Positions 17,224 to 26,552 of a DNA stretch of 35,447 bases are shown piece after piece (the stretch's first letter is position 1; each line of letters opens with the position of its first letter). The translations under genes were made by a program, and so were the position numbers. Source of the DNA: Candidatus Levyibacteriota bacterium (GTDB lineage Bacteria; Patescibacteriota; Microgenomatia; Levybacterales; UBA12049); the NCBI GenBank assembly GCA_003173895.1, contig PJMG01000012.1:1-35447 (forward strand), in the 5' to 3' direction. The notes beneath the pieces are model-generated. The model did not search any database, was not told the DNA's origin, and worked only from the letters and a program-made list of their open reading frames with translations.

Positions 17224-19631
17224 TCTTTCTCCGCTATTAGCGGTTTAACTGAAGGAGTAAAGTTAGTATTTCTCTTTTTTATTTCCTTAGCTACTATTTT
17301 AGTAGATTTCTTTTTATTTACTACCAATGGTTTAGTTAGAGCAATAGGTAAAACTTCATCTACACTTTCTACAAATTTAAAATCTAAATCATTAAGTACT
17401 TCTTTAGGAATATCCTCTAAATCTTTTTTATTATCTTTAGGTAAAATAACTGTTTTTATTCCAGCTCTGTGAGCTGCTATAACTTTTTCTTTTACTCCAC
17501 CTATTTCTAAAGCATGTCCACGAAGTGTTACTTCCCCAGTCATCGCCACTATTCGCTTAGTAGGAATTTTAGTTAATGCTGAAATAATAGCAGTAGTAAT
17601 AGCAATTCCGGCTGATGGTCCATCTTTAGGGACAGCACCTTCTGGCACGTGAACATGAATATCTGTAGTTTGGAAAACTTTATCTGCGATTCCTAAATTA
17701 TGTGCTTGAGAACGAATATATGAAAGTGCAGCTTGGGCCGATTCTTTCATCACATCACCTAACTGTCCAGTTAAGATTAAATGTCCTTTACCTGGCATAA
17801 GAGCTACTTCTATAAATAGTATTTCTCCACCTGCTTCAGTCCATGCCATACCAGTACTCATACCTACTTCATCTTTTTTCTCAATAAGAGTAGAACTGAA
17901 AATTCTAGGTCCTAAAAATTCTTCCACTATTTTAGTAGTTATTTCTAGTGATTTGGTTTTTTCTTCTGCTATTTGTTTAGCAGTTTTTCTAAATACACTA
18001 GCCAACTTTCGTTCTAAATTACGAACGCCTGCTTCACGAGTATAATGTTGAATTAAAAATCTTAATGCTTCGTCAGTAACTTTTATTTGATCATCTTTTA
18101 AACCATTAGTTTCTCTAAGTTTTTTAAGCAAGAAGCTTTTTGCGATGTTAAATTTTTCATCCTGTGTATATCCAGCAAAAGAAATTATTTCTAAACGATC
18201 TCTTAAGGCTGGTGGAATAGTATCTAGAACGTTAGCCGTAGCGATAAATAAAACGTTGGATAGATCAAATGGAACTTCTAGATAATGATCTGAGAAAGAA
18301 TTATTTTGTTCAGGATCTAATGCTTCCAGTAGAGCTGATGATGGATCACCACGGTAATCTGCTCCTACTTTATCTATTTCATCAAGCATAAAAACTGGAT
18401 TACGTGTTCCTGCATCTTTAATACCTTGTATAATTCGTCCTGGTAAAGCTCCTACATAAGTTCTTCTATGACCGCGAATTTCTGCTTCGTCACGAATTCC
18501 ACCCAGTGATACTCTGACAAATTTACGACCAAGTGCGCGAGCGATGGATTTACCAATCGATGTTTTTCCAACACCTGGAGGACCCACGAAACATAAAATA
18601 GGTCCTTTCATTTTTCCTGATAATTTACGAACTGCGAGATATTCTATAATTCTTTCTTTTGCTTTTTTAAGACCAAAATGATCTTCTTCCAATATTTTCT
18701 CAGCTGACTTAATCTCAATATTATCAGTACTTTCATTACTCCAGGGAATAGAAACTAACCACTCTACATAATTTCTAATATATCCACTTTCTGGATTAAA
18801 TTGGTTCATTTGAGAAAGTTTTTTAATTTCTTTTTTAGCTTTTTCAAAAACATCCTCTGGCATTCCTGCTTTTTTAGCTTTATCCATTAATTCTTTAACT
18901 TCGCTACTTCCTTCTTCGTCAAATTCTCCAAGTTCTTTTTCTATAGTTTTAAGACGCTCTCTAAGTAATGCTTCTTTAGCCCCCTTTTCAAATCTTTCTT
19001 GAGTTTTAGAAGAAATTTTTTTCTCTAGTTCTAGAACTTTTATTTCTTTACCTAAATAATCAGCTACTTTTTCCAGTCTGGCTTTAACATCTATCATTTC
19101 TAAAAGTTCTTGACGCTCTGAAGCTTTAATATCTAAAACAGATGCTATAAGATCTGCTAATTCCGAAGGAGTATTCTCTGACATGATATTCATGAAGACT
19201 AAAAAGTCTGCGGACTTACCTAAATTCATAGCATTTCTGAATTCTGTAACTAAATGATTAGTTAAAGCTTTAATTTCTGGTGTATCTTCTATTTTTTCTT
19301 CTAATTCTTCGACTTTCCCGAGTAGAAATGAATCGTGATCTTCAAAAGAAAGTATTTTACAACGGGCTAAACCTTTAACTTGAGCATTAATTTCACCATT
19401 AGTTCTAATCATTCGCTCTATTCTCGCGATACAACCTACTGTATATAAATCGTCTACATTAGGTTCTACGACTTTAGAATTTCTTTGTTGAACAAAACAA
19501 ACTATTCTTTCTCCTTTAAAGGAAGATTCTAATGCTGCTAAACTTTTTTGTCTGCCAAAAGTGAGGACTGAATCTGTATTAGGGAAGATAACTCCATCAC
19601 GAATTGGGATAATTGGTATTACTTTTTCCAT
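17220..19631 (-). CDS. lon: ATP-dependent protease La
   Basis: LON N-terminal domain; GPPGVGKTS Walker A; FMLDEIDKVG; PKDGPSAGIAITTAI with catalytic Ser. Confidence 0.98.
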   Translation of the reverse strand: MEKVIPIIPIRDGVIFPNTDSVLTFGRQKSLAALESSFKGERIVCFVQQRNSKVVEPNVDDLYTVGCIARIERMIRTNGEINAQVKGLARCKILSFEDHDSFLLGKVEELEEKIEDTPEIKALTNHLVTEFRNAMNLGKSADFLVFMNIMSENTPSELADLIASVLDIKASERQELLEMIDVKARLEKVADYLGKEIKVLELEKKISSKTQERFEKGAKEALLRERLKTIEKELGEFDEEGSSEVKELMDKAKKAGMPEDVFEKAKKEIKKLSQMNQFNPESGYIRNYVEWLVSIPWSNESTDNIEIKSAEKILEEDHFGLKKAKERIIEYLAVRKLSGKMKGPILCFVGPPGVGKTSIGKSIARALGRKFVRVSLGGIRDEAEIRGHRRTYVGALPGRIIQGIKDAGTRNPVFMLDEIDKVGADYRGDPSSALLEALDPEQNNSFSDHYLEVPFDLSNVLFIATANVLDTIPPALRDRLEIISFAGYTQDEKFNIAKSFLLKKLRETNGLKDDQIKVTDEALRFLIQHYTREAGVRNLERKLASVFRKTAKQIAEEKTKSLEITTKIVEEFLGPRIFSSTLIEKKDEVGMSTGMAWTEAGGEILFIEVALMPGKGHLILTGQLGDVMKESAQAALSYIRSQAHNLGIADKVFQTTDIHVHVPEGAVPKDGPSAGIAITTAIISALTKIPTKRIVAMTGEVTLRGHALEIGGVKEKVIAAHRAGIKTVILPKDNKKDLEDIPKEVLNDLDFKFVESVDEVLPIALTKPLVVNKKKSTKIVAKEIKKRNTNFTPSVKPLIAEKD

Positions 19632-19650
19632 AAATAATTTTTTATCTACA

Positions 19651-19684
19651 TTAGCACTCTAACAAACTATTTGCTAATTGTCAA
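19651..19684 (-). promoter_or_regulatory. CIRCE-like element on lon promoter
   Basis: Plus TTAGCACTC-N9-ATTTGCTAA (19651-19677) versus consensus TTAGCACTC-N9-GAGTGCTAA (15/18); minus promoter TTGACA (19679-19684)-N17-TAGAGT (19656-19661). Confidence 0.7.
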
Positions 19685-19801
19685 CACTGTATTTTAAATT
19701 TAATTTCTAAACATGAAGGGATTTATTTTATACATTATATAAAATATATTTTCAATACTTGCAATAATTTTATTTCTAACTTAGAATATTTTTTAACATC
19801 T

Positions 19802-19833
19802 AAATCTGCGTAATCGCAGATTTTTATTTTTTT
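19802..19833 (+). terminator. Intrinsic-terminator-like hairpin in the 5' leader of the downstream ORF
   Basis: AAATCTGCG-TAAT-CGCAGATTT (perfect 9 bp) followed by TTATTTTTTT directly abutting ATG at 19834; upstream promoter TTGCAA(19759-19764)-N17-TAGAAT(19782-19787). Confidence 0.7.
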
Positions 19834-21498
19834 ATGAGTAAACAAAAGGAGACATCAGATCAATCGGTAAATCAATCTAGAGAACTAGAAATTTTTACAA
19901 AATTATCAGAAGCAGGTCGTGGAGAGAAAGCATTACTCGCGATGATGGATATGACTGGACCTTATACTAAATTGGGCCAAATTGCTAATATAATTCATAC
20001 AGCCTTTTACGATGCACCTGACAATGGATTTAAATGGGCACTACGACCTTTAGTAAAAAGACGCCAATCAAGAATAAGTGAAAATGGTTCTAGAAAAAGA
20101 CAAAATCCTGAAGAACATATTAAAATGTTAGGAAGTGATATTAGTGACTCTATATTGGAAGAACAATTGCTACTAAGAAAAGTAGAAGCATTACCCTTGT
20201 ATAGAGAAAATAGAGCACTAAAACATGATCATTTAACAATAGAAGAAATACAAATAAAGGGATTTCGACCTAAAGGATTCGAAGAATCTTTTCCTGTAAT
20301 TGATACTTTACGCAGTGGTGAAAAAGCAGTAGAACAAATAGTTAAAACTGCCAGGCAACTAGCTAGTATTTCACCAACTGCTCAAAGATTAACTGAGATG
20401 ATAAAGAAAAATCCTGATGCTGCAGTTGCTTTTGGTATAAATGCCATTAATGCAACTGCAGAAGAATATGGAGATATGGTAAGAGATACTGTAGGCACAG
20501 GTATTTTAAGTTTGGGAGTAATGGCTGTTGTCGCTGAGATATTATCTGCCGCACCTTTAACTGAACATGTGGATGACGTTGTTACTCAGGTTTTAAAATC
20601 TCATGGAATTGATTTTCCAGCTTTTTTTATCTTACCTACTATTTTTACCTCCGCGGCATTTTTTCTACGTGGTATTCAAGCCATAGCTGCTGTACCAATG
20701 CTACATAGAGGCATGTACCAAGCAGAAAATTTTTTATCAGAACAAAGAGAAAGTAATAAAAAATTAGCAAGCACATTTGAAGATGGTGTAAGAGAAATTA
20801 ACCAAAAAATATCTCTTCCTAATATTCCTGATTTATCTTATAGAAAAAGAAATCCATACGATAATTTTACTGCAGACAGAGAAGTTTCTATAAAAATTGG
20901 TGGAAATGAAAGTACAGCAGTAGAAAAAAGTGGATGTTATTTAATGGCTTTTCAAGTAGAAAGAGATGAGTATAATCAAGAATCCTATAAACCCATACCA
21001 CTTAATATAAGAGATGGTAAAATAGTTTTAGCATCACCAAAAGGTCAAACTAAAGAAATTATTTTTGCTACCACTTGGGAGAGTGGAGTTAAACATATAC
21101 AAACCTTTATCGGCGTTAATGGTAAAGAAGCTAGAACAGATAATGAACAGAGATTAGATATCTATCAAGTACAGGATTTTCCAACTGCAAGAGAACGAGC
21201 ACAAAAAATTCATACTAGTTTAATTTATCAAGGAATACGTTGTAATGGAAATCGTATAAGACCTGATAACTTAAAGATAATTACTGGACAGAGACATACA
21301 GACTTTAGTGATTTTGGTCCTCCTAAAAATATAGCTGTACCATTTATTATTACTGCTGGGCTCTTGGAACAGTTGCCTTCAGATAGAAACTTTACTATAG
21401 AAGTCATTGGAGAACGCAATGTAGGATATACACCTACATATTTACCTATGACTTTAAGCAATAGTGTAGGTTTTGAACTAGACGTAGTCGAAGAGTAA
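19834..21498 (+). CDS. Orphan hypothetical membrane-associated protein
   Basis: 554 aa with two hydrophobic segments (TGILSLGVMAVVAEILSAAPL; FPAFFILPTIFTSAAFFLRGIQAIAAV); no family recognised. Confidence 0.75.
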   Translation: MSKQKETSDQSVNQSRELEIFTKLSEAGRGEKALLAMMDMTGPYTKLGQIANIIHTAFYDAPDNGFKWALRPLVKRRQSRISENGSRKRQNPEEHIKMLGSDISDSILEEQLLLRKVEALPLYRENRALKHDHLTIEEIQIKGFRPKGFEESFPVIDTLRSGEKAVEQIVKTARQLASISPTAQRLTEMIKKNPDAAVAFGINAINATAEEYGDMVRDTVGTGILSLGVMAVVAEILSAAPLTEHVDDVVTQVLKSHGIDFPAFFILPTIFTSAAFFLRGIQAIAAVPMLHRGMYQAENFLSEQRESNKKLASTFEDGVREINQKISLPNIPDLSYRKRNPYDNFTADREVSIKIGGNESTAVEKSGCYLMAFQVERDEYNQESYKPIPLNIRDGKIVLASPKGQTKEIIFATTWESGVKHIQTFIGVNGKEARTDNEQRLDIYQVQDFPTARERAQKIHTSLIYQGIRCNGNRIRPDNLKIITGQRHTDFSDFGPPKNIAVPFIITAGLLEQLPSDRNFTIEVIGERNVGYTPTYLPMTLSNSVGFELDVVEE

Positions 21499-21543
21499 TC
21501 TTCCCGTTGACACTTCCTAAATGCACTCCTAAAATTAGGCTAT

Positions 21544-22737
21544 ATGGTGTTTCTAAGTCAACTTCTGGGCAAGAAAATCTATCTCGAAGGCCGAAATTTT
21601 GGAACTATCGAAGATCTGGCAGTATTTCAAAACCGACCTCATCCTCCAGTTTCTAAAATTGAGATTAAAACTAAAGGTAAAAAAGTAACTATTTCTCCTC
21701 ATTCTTTAAGTTTTGAAAATAATAAATTTATCCTAAAAAATAATCATAAAGATCCGTTTCTCCCTTATGATCATAGTGACTTTTATTTATCAGAGGATTT
21801 ATTAGATAAACAGGTCATAGACACTACTGGAAAAAGATTAGTTAGAGTTAATGATGTAGCTCTGGAGGTTAACGGAGAATTAAAAGTAGCAGGGATTGAC
21901 ATAGGATTTGCAGGAATTTTAAGAAGACTCGGTTTTGGTAATTTATCAGAAAAATCTAAAATAGTCCCGTGGGATGAAGTGGAAGCATTTGATTATCAAA
22001 CAGGAGCCATTAAAATTAAATCCGTGGCATCCAACTTAAATGCTTTTCACCCTTCGGAATTAGCAGAAATTTTAGAGGACGTAGGAGCAAAAGAAAGGAT
22101 AGGTTTAGTTCAAGCGCTGGATAGTAAAAATGCAGCGCGAGCCATAGAAGAAACTGATGAAGAAACTCAACTTTCTATTTTAGAAACCTTACCTGTTAAA
22201 GGTAGTTTTAAAGATATTCTAAATAAAATTAAAATATCAGAGCTGGCTGATATTTTTTCTCATTTAAATACCACTAAAAGAAAAGATGTACAGAATGCAC
22301 TTACTGAAGAAAAAGCTGCTGAAGTTAAATCTCTTTCTATTTTTTCCAGCCAAACAGCAGGCGGATTAATGCATCCTAATTTCGTGGAAATGGAAGAAAC
22401 ACAAACTGTAAGTGATGCTATGAAAGCTATTTCAGATTTTGAAGAGGGTATACCTGAAATTATAGTTTTAGTAGATAAAAATAAAAAATTCAGAGGAATG
22501 ATTAAAGCTAAAAATTTCTTAGCAGAAGCTCCTGATACTATTCTTTCAAGTTTGGTTAATATGAAAATTTCCGTTTCCACTAATATTGGTTTTCAAGATA
22601 TTTTAGAATTATTCTCCAGATATAATTTACGCGGATTAACCGTAGTTAGTAGTAATAAAATCCCACTTGGTGTTATTCTTATAGATGATGTATTAGCTGA
22701 AATAGCTAAGCAAAAAGAGGAAAATGAAATTCTTTAA
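21544..22737 (+). CDS. PRC-barrel / MgtE_N / CBS-domain-like protein
   Basis: PRC-like N-terminus (LGKKIYLEGRNFGTIEDLAV..), MgtE_N-like HPSELAEILEDVGAKERIGLVQALDSKNAARAIEETDEETQLSILE, CBS-like MISDF..; TTGACA-N17-TAAAAT promoter. Confidence 0.8.
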   Translation: MVFLSQLLGKKIYLEGRNFGTIEDLAVFQNRPHPPVSKIEIKTKGKKVTISPHSLSFENNKFILKNNHKDPFLPYDHSDFYLSEDLLDKQVIDTTGKRLVRVNDVALEVNGELKVAGIDIGFAGILRRLGFGNLSEKSKIVPWDEVEAFDYQTGAIKIKSVASNLNAFHPSELAEILEDVGAKERIGLVQALDSKNAARAIEETDEETQLSILETLPVKGSFKDILNKIKISELADIFSHLNTTKRKDVQNALTEEKAAEVKSLSIFSSQTAGGLMHPNFVEMEETQTVSDAMKAISDFEEGIPEIIVLVDKNKKFRGMIKAKNFLAEAPDTILSSLVNMKISVSTNIGFQDILELFSRYNLRGLTVVSSNKIPLGVILIDDVLAEIAKQKEENEIL

Positions 22738-23962
22738 ATCGCTTTTTTTCAGAATGTTGCCTGTTTTGGCGATTTTAGGACCTGGTATTATCTCAGGTTC
22801 TGTAGATAATGACGCTGGAGGAATAGCCACTTATTCAGTAGCAGGAGCAAATTTTGGCTATTCTCTACTTTGGGTTTTATTTATAACTACTTTTGCTCTT
22901 ATTTTAACTCAAGAAATAGGAGCCAGAATGGGACTCGTAACTGGTAAAGGTTTAGCAGCATTAATAAGAGAAAAATTTGGAATTAAATGGACTACTTTCG
23001 TAATGTTCATTTTATTTGTGGCTAATATCGGCACTATTGCGGCAGAATTTGCGGGAATAGCAGCTGCACTGGAAATATTCAATATCTCCCGTTTCTTTAG
23101 TATTCCAATCGCGGCTATTTTCGTTTTCTTTTTAATTACTAAGGGTGGTTTTAAAAATCTAGAAAAGTTTTTTTTAATTCTTTCCATCCTATATTTAGTC
23201 TATATTCCTTCTGCATTTTTAGCCAAACCCGATTGGCTACTAGGTATTAAAAGTTTAGTTATTCCTCATTTAGATTTTTCTAAATCCTACTTTTTGGCTT
23301 TAATAGCCACTATAGGAACTACTATTACTCCCTGGGGACAGTTTTTTATACAAGATTATGTAGTGGATAAAAAACTTACTCATGCAGATTTAAATGTGGA
23401 AAGAGCTGACGTATTTACGGGTTCATTTTTAACTAATTTTATTTCCTTTTTTATAATCATTGCTTGCGCTGCTACACTTTTCGTAACTCACCATCCTATT
23501 ACTAATGCTGGAGATGCTGCATTAGCACTAAAACCTTTGGTGGGAAATTTTGCTTCACTTCTTTTCGCTATTGGTTTATTAAATGCTTCTATTTTCGGTG
23601 CATCTCTAGTTCCGATTTCTACTTCTTATGTTGCTACAGAGGCTTTTGGATTTGAATCAGGTCTGGATTTTTCTTTTAAAGAAGCTCCTATTTTTTATGG
23701 AATCTTCGCATTTTTACTCATATTCTGTGCTATTTTAGTTTTATTACCTTTTGTGCCGTTGATACAAATTTTGGTCATCTCTCAAGCAATAAATGCAATT
23801 TTATTAATTCCTATTTTAGTATTTATTTATTTGCTTTCTAATGATGAGCGTTTACTTGGAAAATATAAAAATAATAGAGCAGTAAATATAATTTTAATTA
23901 TTTCTCTCACACTTATAGCCCTTACTTCTTTAGTCTACTTCGGAACGCTATTCTTAGGATAA
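22724..23962 (+). CDS. NRAMP-family divalent metal transporter
   Basis: GPGIISGSVDNDAGGIATYSVAGANFGYSLLWVL (DNDAGG-type TM1 motif); overlaps the preceding gene by 14 nt. Confidence 0.93.
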   Translation: MKFFKSLFFRMLPVLAILGPGIISGSVDNDAGGIATYSVAGANFGYSLLWVLFITTFALILTQEIGARMGLVTGKGLAALIREKFGIKWTTFVMFILFVANIGTIAAEFAGIAAALEIFNISRFFSIPIAAIFVFFLITKGGFKNLEKFFLILSILYLVYIPSAFLAKPDWLLGIKSLVIPHLDFSKSYFLALIATIGTTITPWGQFFIQDYVVDKKLTHADLNVERADVFTGSFLTNFISFFIIIACAATLFVTHHPITNAGDAALALKPLVGNFASLLFAIGLLNASIFGASLVPISTSYVATEAFGFESGLDFSFKEAPIFYGIFAFLLIFCAILVLLPFVPLIQILVISQAINAILLIPILVFIYLLSNDERLLGKYKNNRAVNIILIISLTLIALTSLVYFGTLFLG

Positions 23963-24044
23963 ATTTTACTAATATTGTTGACACAAACGTCTCTTCTTGA
24001 TGTTGACTAGTTTTAAACAAAATATGCTATAATACTCAGAATTT

Positions 24045-25250
24045 ATGGCAAATTTGGAAAATAGTTCTAGAATAGCCATAGCAGGACGAGGACCTATGGC
24101 TCTTTTAACGGCTCATGCCTTAGCTAATCGTCATCCAGATCTTAATATAACAGTTATTGGACCTGAGGCGGTAAAAAATAATAGGTTACCTATTTCTACT
24201 AGAAATATACTCAGCACATTTTCTCCCCTACCTGAATCTACTCCTCACGCTAGTGAATTACAGGTTGGTACTCATAAAATAACAGTTGAACTTTCCCGTA
24301 GAGCTTCAAGATTTCTATTTAATAGATCTAAAGCTTTGCAAGATGGACTATATGCCCCACGTATAAATCAGCTGGAAAAAGAGTTAGAAGCGCAAATTAA
24401 GGCAGAAAATCCAAATGTAACTATTATAAATAGTAAATTAAATAACTTTGAACTTACTTCTCAAGGAGTAAAAGTTAATATAGATGGAAATATTGAAGAT
24501 TTTGATTTATTAATTAGTGCCACAGGTATTGCTGGTAAAACTGCAAAAATTCTAAAGGATCGTGGCCAATTAAAAGAAATCATTAGAAAAAAACACACTA
24601 AAACATTAGGATTATATGTAAATTTACCAGATGAAATGAAAAAATTACTCCCTGCTATAGATAATAGATTTTATTATTCCCATATTAAAATTGATCATTT
24701 AGGAACTAAAGGAAGATTATATATAACTCCAGCCACCGATGGTACTTATTTAGTATTATTAGGATCTCAAAAAAACGCCATTGATGATCTATTAAAGAAA
24801 GCTAGAGAAAATAATCCCACTAATAGTTCTTTTGAAAATAATATATTAGAAGCAATAAAAATCGCTGCATCAGAGAGTTCATTTAGTAATTTTTTATCGA
24901 ATATTAATAGTGAACATATCGATGAAGCTACTCTTTTTAATATGAATGAAGCAAAAACTCGTATGATTAAAAATAAAGAAGCTAAGGAAAGAATAATTCT
25001 TTTAGGAGACGAAGAAAGAAATATTAATCCTGCTTGGGGAATTGGTTTACTTTTAGGAATTAAAGCGATAGTAAGATTGATTAAAATATTTGATAAAGCA
25101 AATGGTGATATATCTAAAATTGGTAGACTTTATAATTCTAAATTTCATGTATTTAATTTAAAAGTCTTAACTTATAGCATGGATTTATTATCCAGCTTAT
25201 TTACTGGATCAAGTTATTTTATCAAAAAATATTTAAGAATTAATATTTAA
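24045..25250 (+). CDS. FAD/NAD(P)-binding oxidoreductase-like protein
   Basis: IAIAGRGPMALLTAHALANRHPDLNITVIGPE (Rossmann-like), LLISATGIAGK, IILLGDEERNINPAWGIGLLLGIKAIVRLI (GD motif region). Confidence 0.65.
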   Translation: MANLENSSRIAIAGRGPMALLTAHALANRHPDLNITVIGPEAVKNNRLPISTRNILSTFSPLPESTPHASELQVGTHKITVELSRRASRFLFNRSKALQDGLYAPRINQLEKELEAQIKAENPNVTIINSKLNNFELTSQGVKVNIDGNIEDFDLLISATGIAGKTAKILKDRGQLKEIIRKKHTKTLGLYVNLPDEMKKLLPAIDNRFYYSHIKIDHLGTKGRLYITPATDGTYLVLLGSQKNAIDDLLKKARENNPTNSSFENNILEAIKIAASESSFSNFLSNINSEHIDEATLFNMNEAKTRMIKNKEAKERIILLGDEERNINPAWGIGLLLGIKAIVRLIKIFDKANGDISKIGRLYNSKFHVFNLKVLTYSMDLLSSLFTGSSYFIKKYLRINI

Positions 25251-25315
25251 AATCTACTAAATTTTATTTTCATCCCTTTTTCAGTTTGCATTGTTATAAA
25301 GTTCTTGGTACATTA

Positions 25316-25326
25316 AAAGGAGGTGA
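25316..25326 (+). promoter_or_regulatory. Strong Shine-Dalgarno AAAAGGAGGTGA
   Basis: Read directly; GGAGG at 25319-25323, ATGs at 25329 and 25332. Confidence 0.9.
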
Positions 25327-25328
25327 GA

Positions 25329-26081
25329 ATGATGAAAAAAGTATTTATTTTCTTTTTATTCTGTTTAACAATTGCTTTCGCTCCTATAGTTTTAGCTCAA
25401 ACTGTTAGTCCTGCACAAACTCTACGAGGAGAGAATCAGACAGCTAGACTTTCAGCATTACATACGACTTGTGATAACGCTATAAGTCAAAGATTAACTA
25501 ACTTAAATGATGCCTTAACTCGAGTTAATGGTTTAGCTAAATTAAGCGCTGATGAAAAATCACAATATAGCTCACAAATTCAATCCGATATTAATGGATT
25601 AACATCACTTAAATCTAAATGTGATGCTGATACAGATCTTACGACTTTGAGAGATGATATTAAATCAATTTATACTAACTTTAGAGTTTACGCAGAATTT
25701 TTACCAGTTACGAGATTATTAATAGCAGCAGATACTATGACTACTACAGCAGGAAAACTCAATGATCTTTATACCAAATTAGTATCACGCGTATCATCTG
25801 CAGGAAATCCTAGTAATTTAACAGCACTACTTTCAGATATGCAAAGTAAAATAAATGATGCTAACACTCAATATAATAATGTAGAGTCACAATTAACGGG
25901 TCTTACACCTACTAGTTTTGATAGTAATCCAAGTGGAACTAAATCTACTATTCAAACAGCCAGATCCGAAATTCAAACAGGTTCTAGTGACTTAAAAACA
26001 GCCCTATCTGATGCTAAACAAATAATCCAAGCATTAGGTGGAGGTGGATCCACTGCAACTTCCCCAACGACTACTCAATAG
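25329..26081 (+). CDS. Secreted/periplasmic helical coiled-coil protein
   Basis: Signal peptide MMKKVFIFFLFCLTIAFAPIVLAQ; helical body; Gly/Thr-rich C-terminus. Confidence 0.85.
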   Translation: MMKKVFIFFLFCLTIAFAPIVLAQTVSPAQTLRGENQTARLSALHTTCDNAISQRLTNLNDALTRVNGLAKLSADEKSQYSSQIQSDINGLTSLKSKCDADTDLTTLRDDIKSIYTNFRVYAEFLPVTRLLIAADTMTTTAGKLNDLYTKLVSRVSSAGNPSNLTALLSDMQSKINDANTQYNNVESQLTGLTPTSFDSNPSGTKSTIQTARSEIQTGSSDLKTALSDAKQIIQALGGGGSTATSPTTTQ

Positions 26082-26536
26082 AAATTAACTTTAAAATCTT
26101 TAAGAACTTTACCCAAATAATGAAATTTTGCAGAAAATATTTGTTTTTTATTTAACCACTGAAGAAAATGTTTATCAGCGTCTTGTATATTTAGTTTTTT
26201 CAATTTTGAGATTGGAATCCATTCTAATTTACCTTCTCCAGATTCTATAATATTTCCCTCAAATTTTGTAACAATATAAACAAAAACATACCATGTTTCT
26301 CCTGAATCTCTATTATTTGGAAATGTAATAATTCCTTTTAATTTAGGATTTTTTATTTGCAAACTAGTTTCTTCTTTAACTTCTCTTATCACGCATTCTT
26401 CAGGAGATTCATTATCTAATAATTTACCACCAATACCATTCCAAAAATTTTTAAATAAATCTTCTTTACGTTTTACTCTATGGATCATCAAATATTTATT
26501 TTTATATTTTATATAACAGAGTGTAGAGATTTTCAT
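26075..26536 (-). CDS. NUDIX hydrolase (8-oxo-dGTPase-like)
   Basis: Nudix box GGKLLDNESPEECVIREVKEETSL. Confidence 0.92.
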   Translation of the reverse strand: MKISTLCYIKYKNKYLMIHRVKRKEDLFKNFWNGIGGKLLDNESPEECVIREVKEETSLQIKNPKLKGIITFPNNRDSGETWYVFVYIVTKFEGNIIESGEGKLEWIPISKLKKLNIQDADKHFLQWLNKKQIFSAKFHYLGKVLKDFKVNFY

Positions 26537-26552
26537 TTATCAGGATTATATA

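Noticed and set aside
23987-24009. Direct repeat TGTTGAC upstream of the flavoprotein-like gene
   Set aside because: Most simply two alternative -35-like sequences; short and not symmetrical enough to call an operator.
25323-25328. GTG start for the secreted protein
   Set aside because: This GTG is part of the Shine-Dalgarno AGGAGGTGA; ATG at 25329/25332 has proper spacing.
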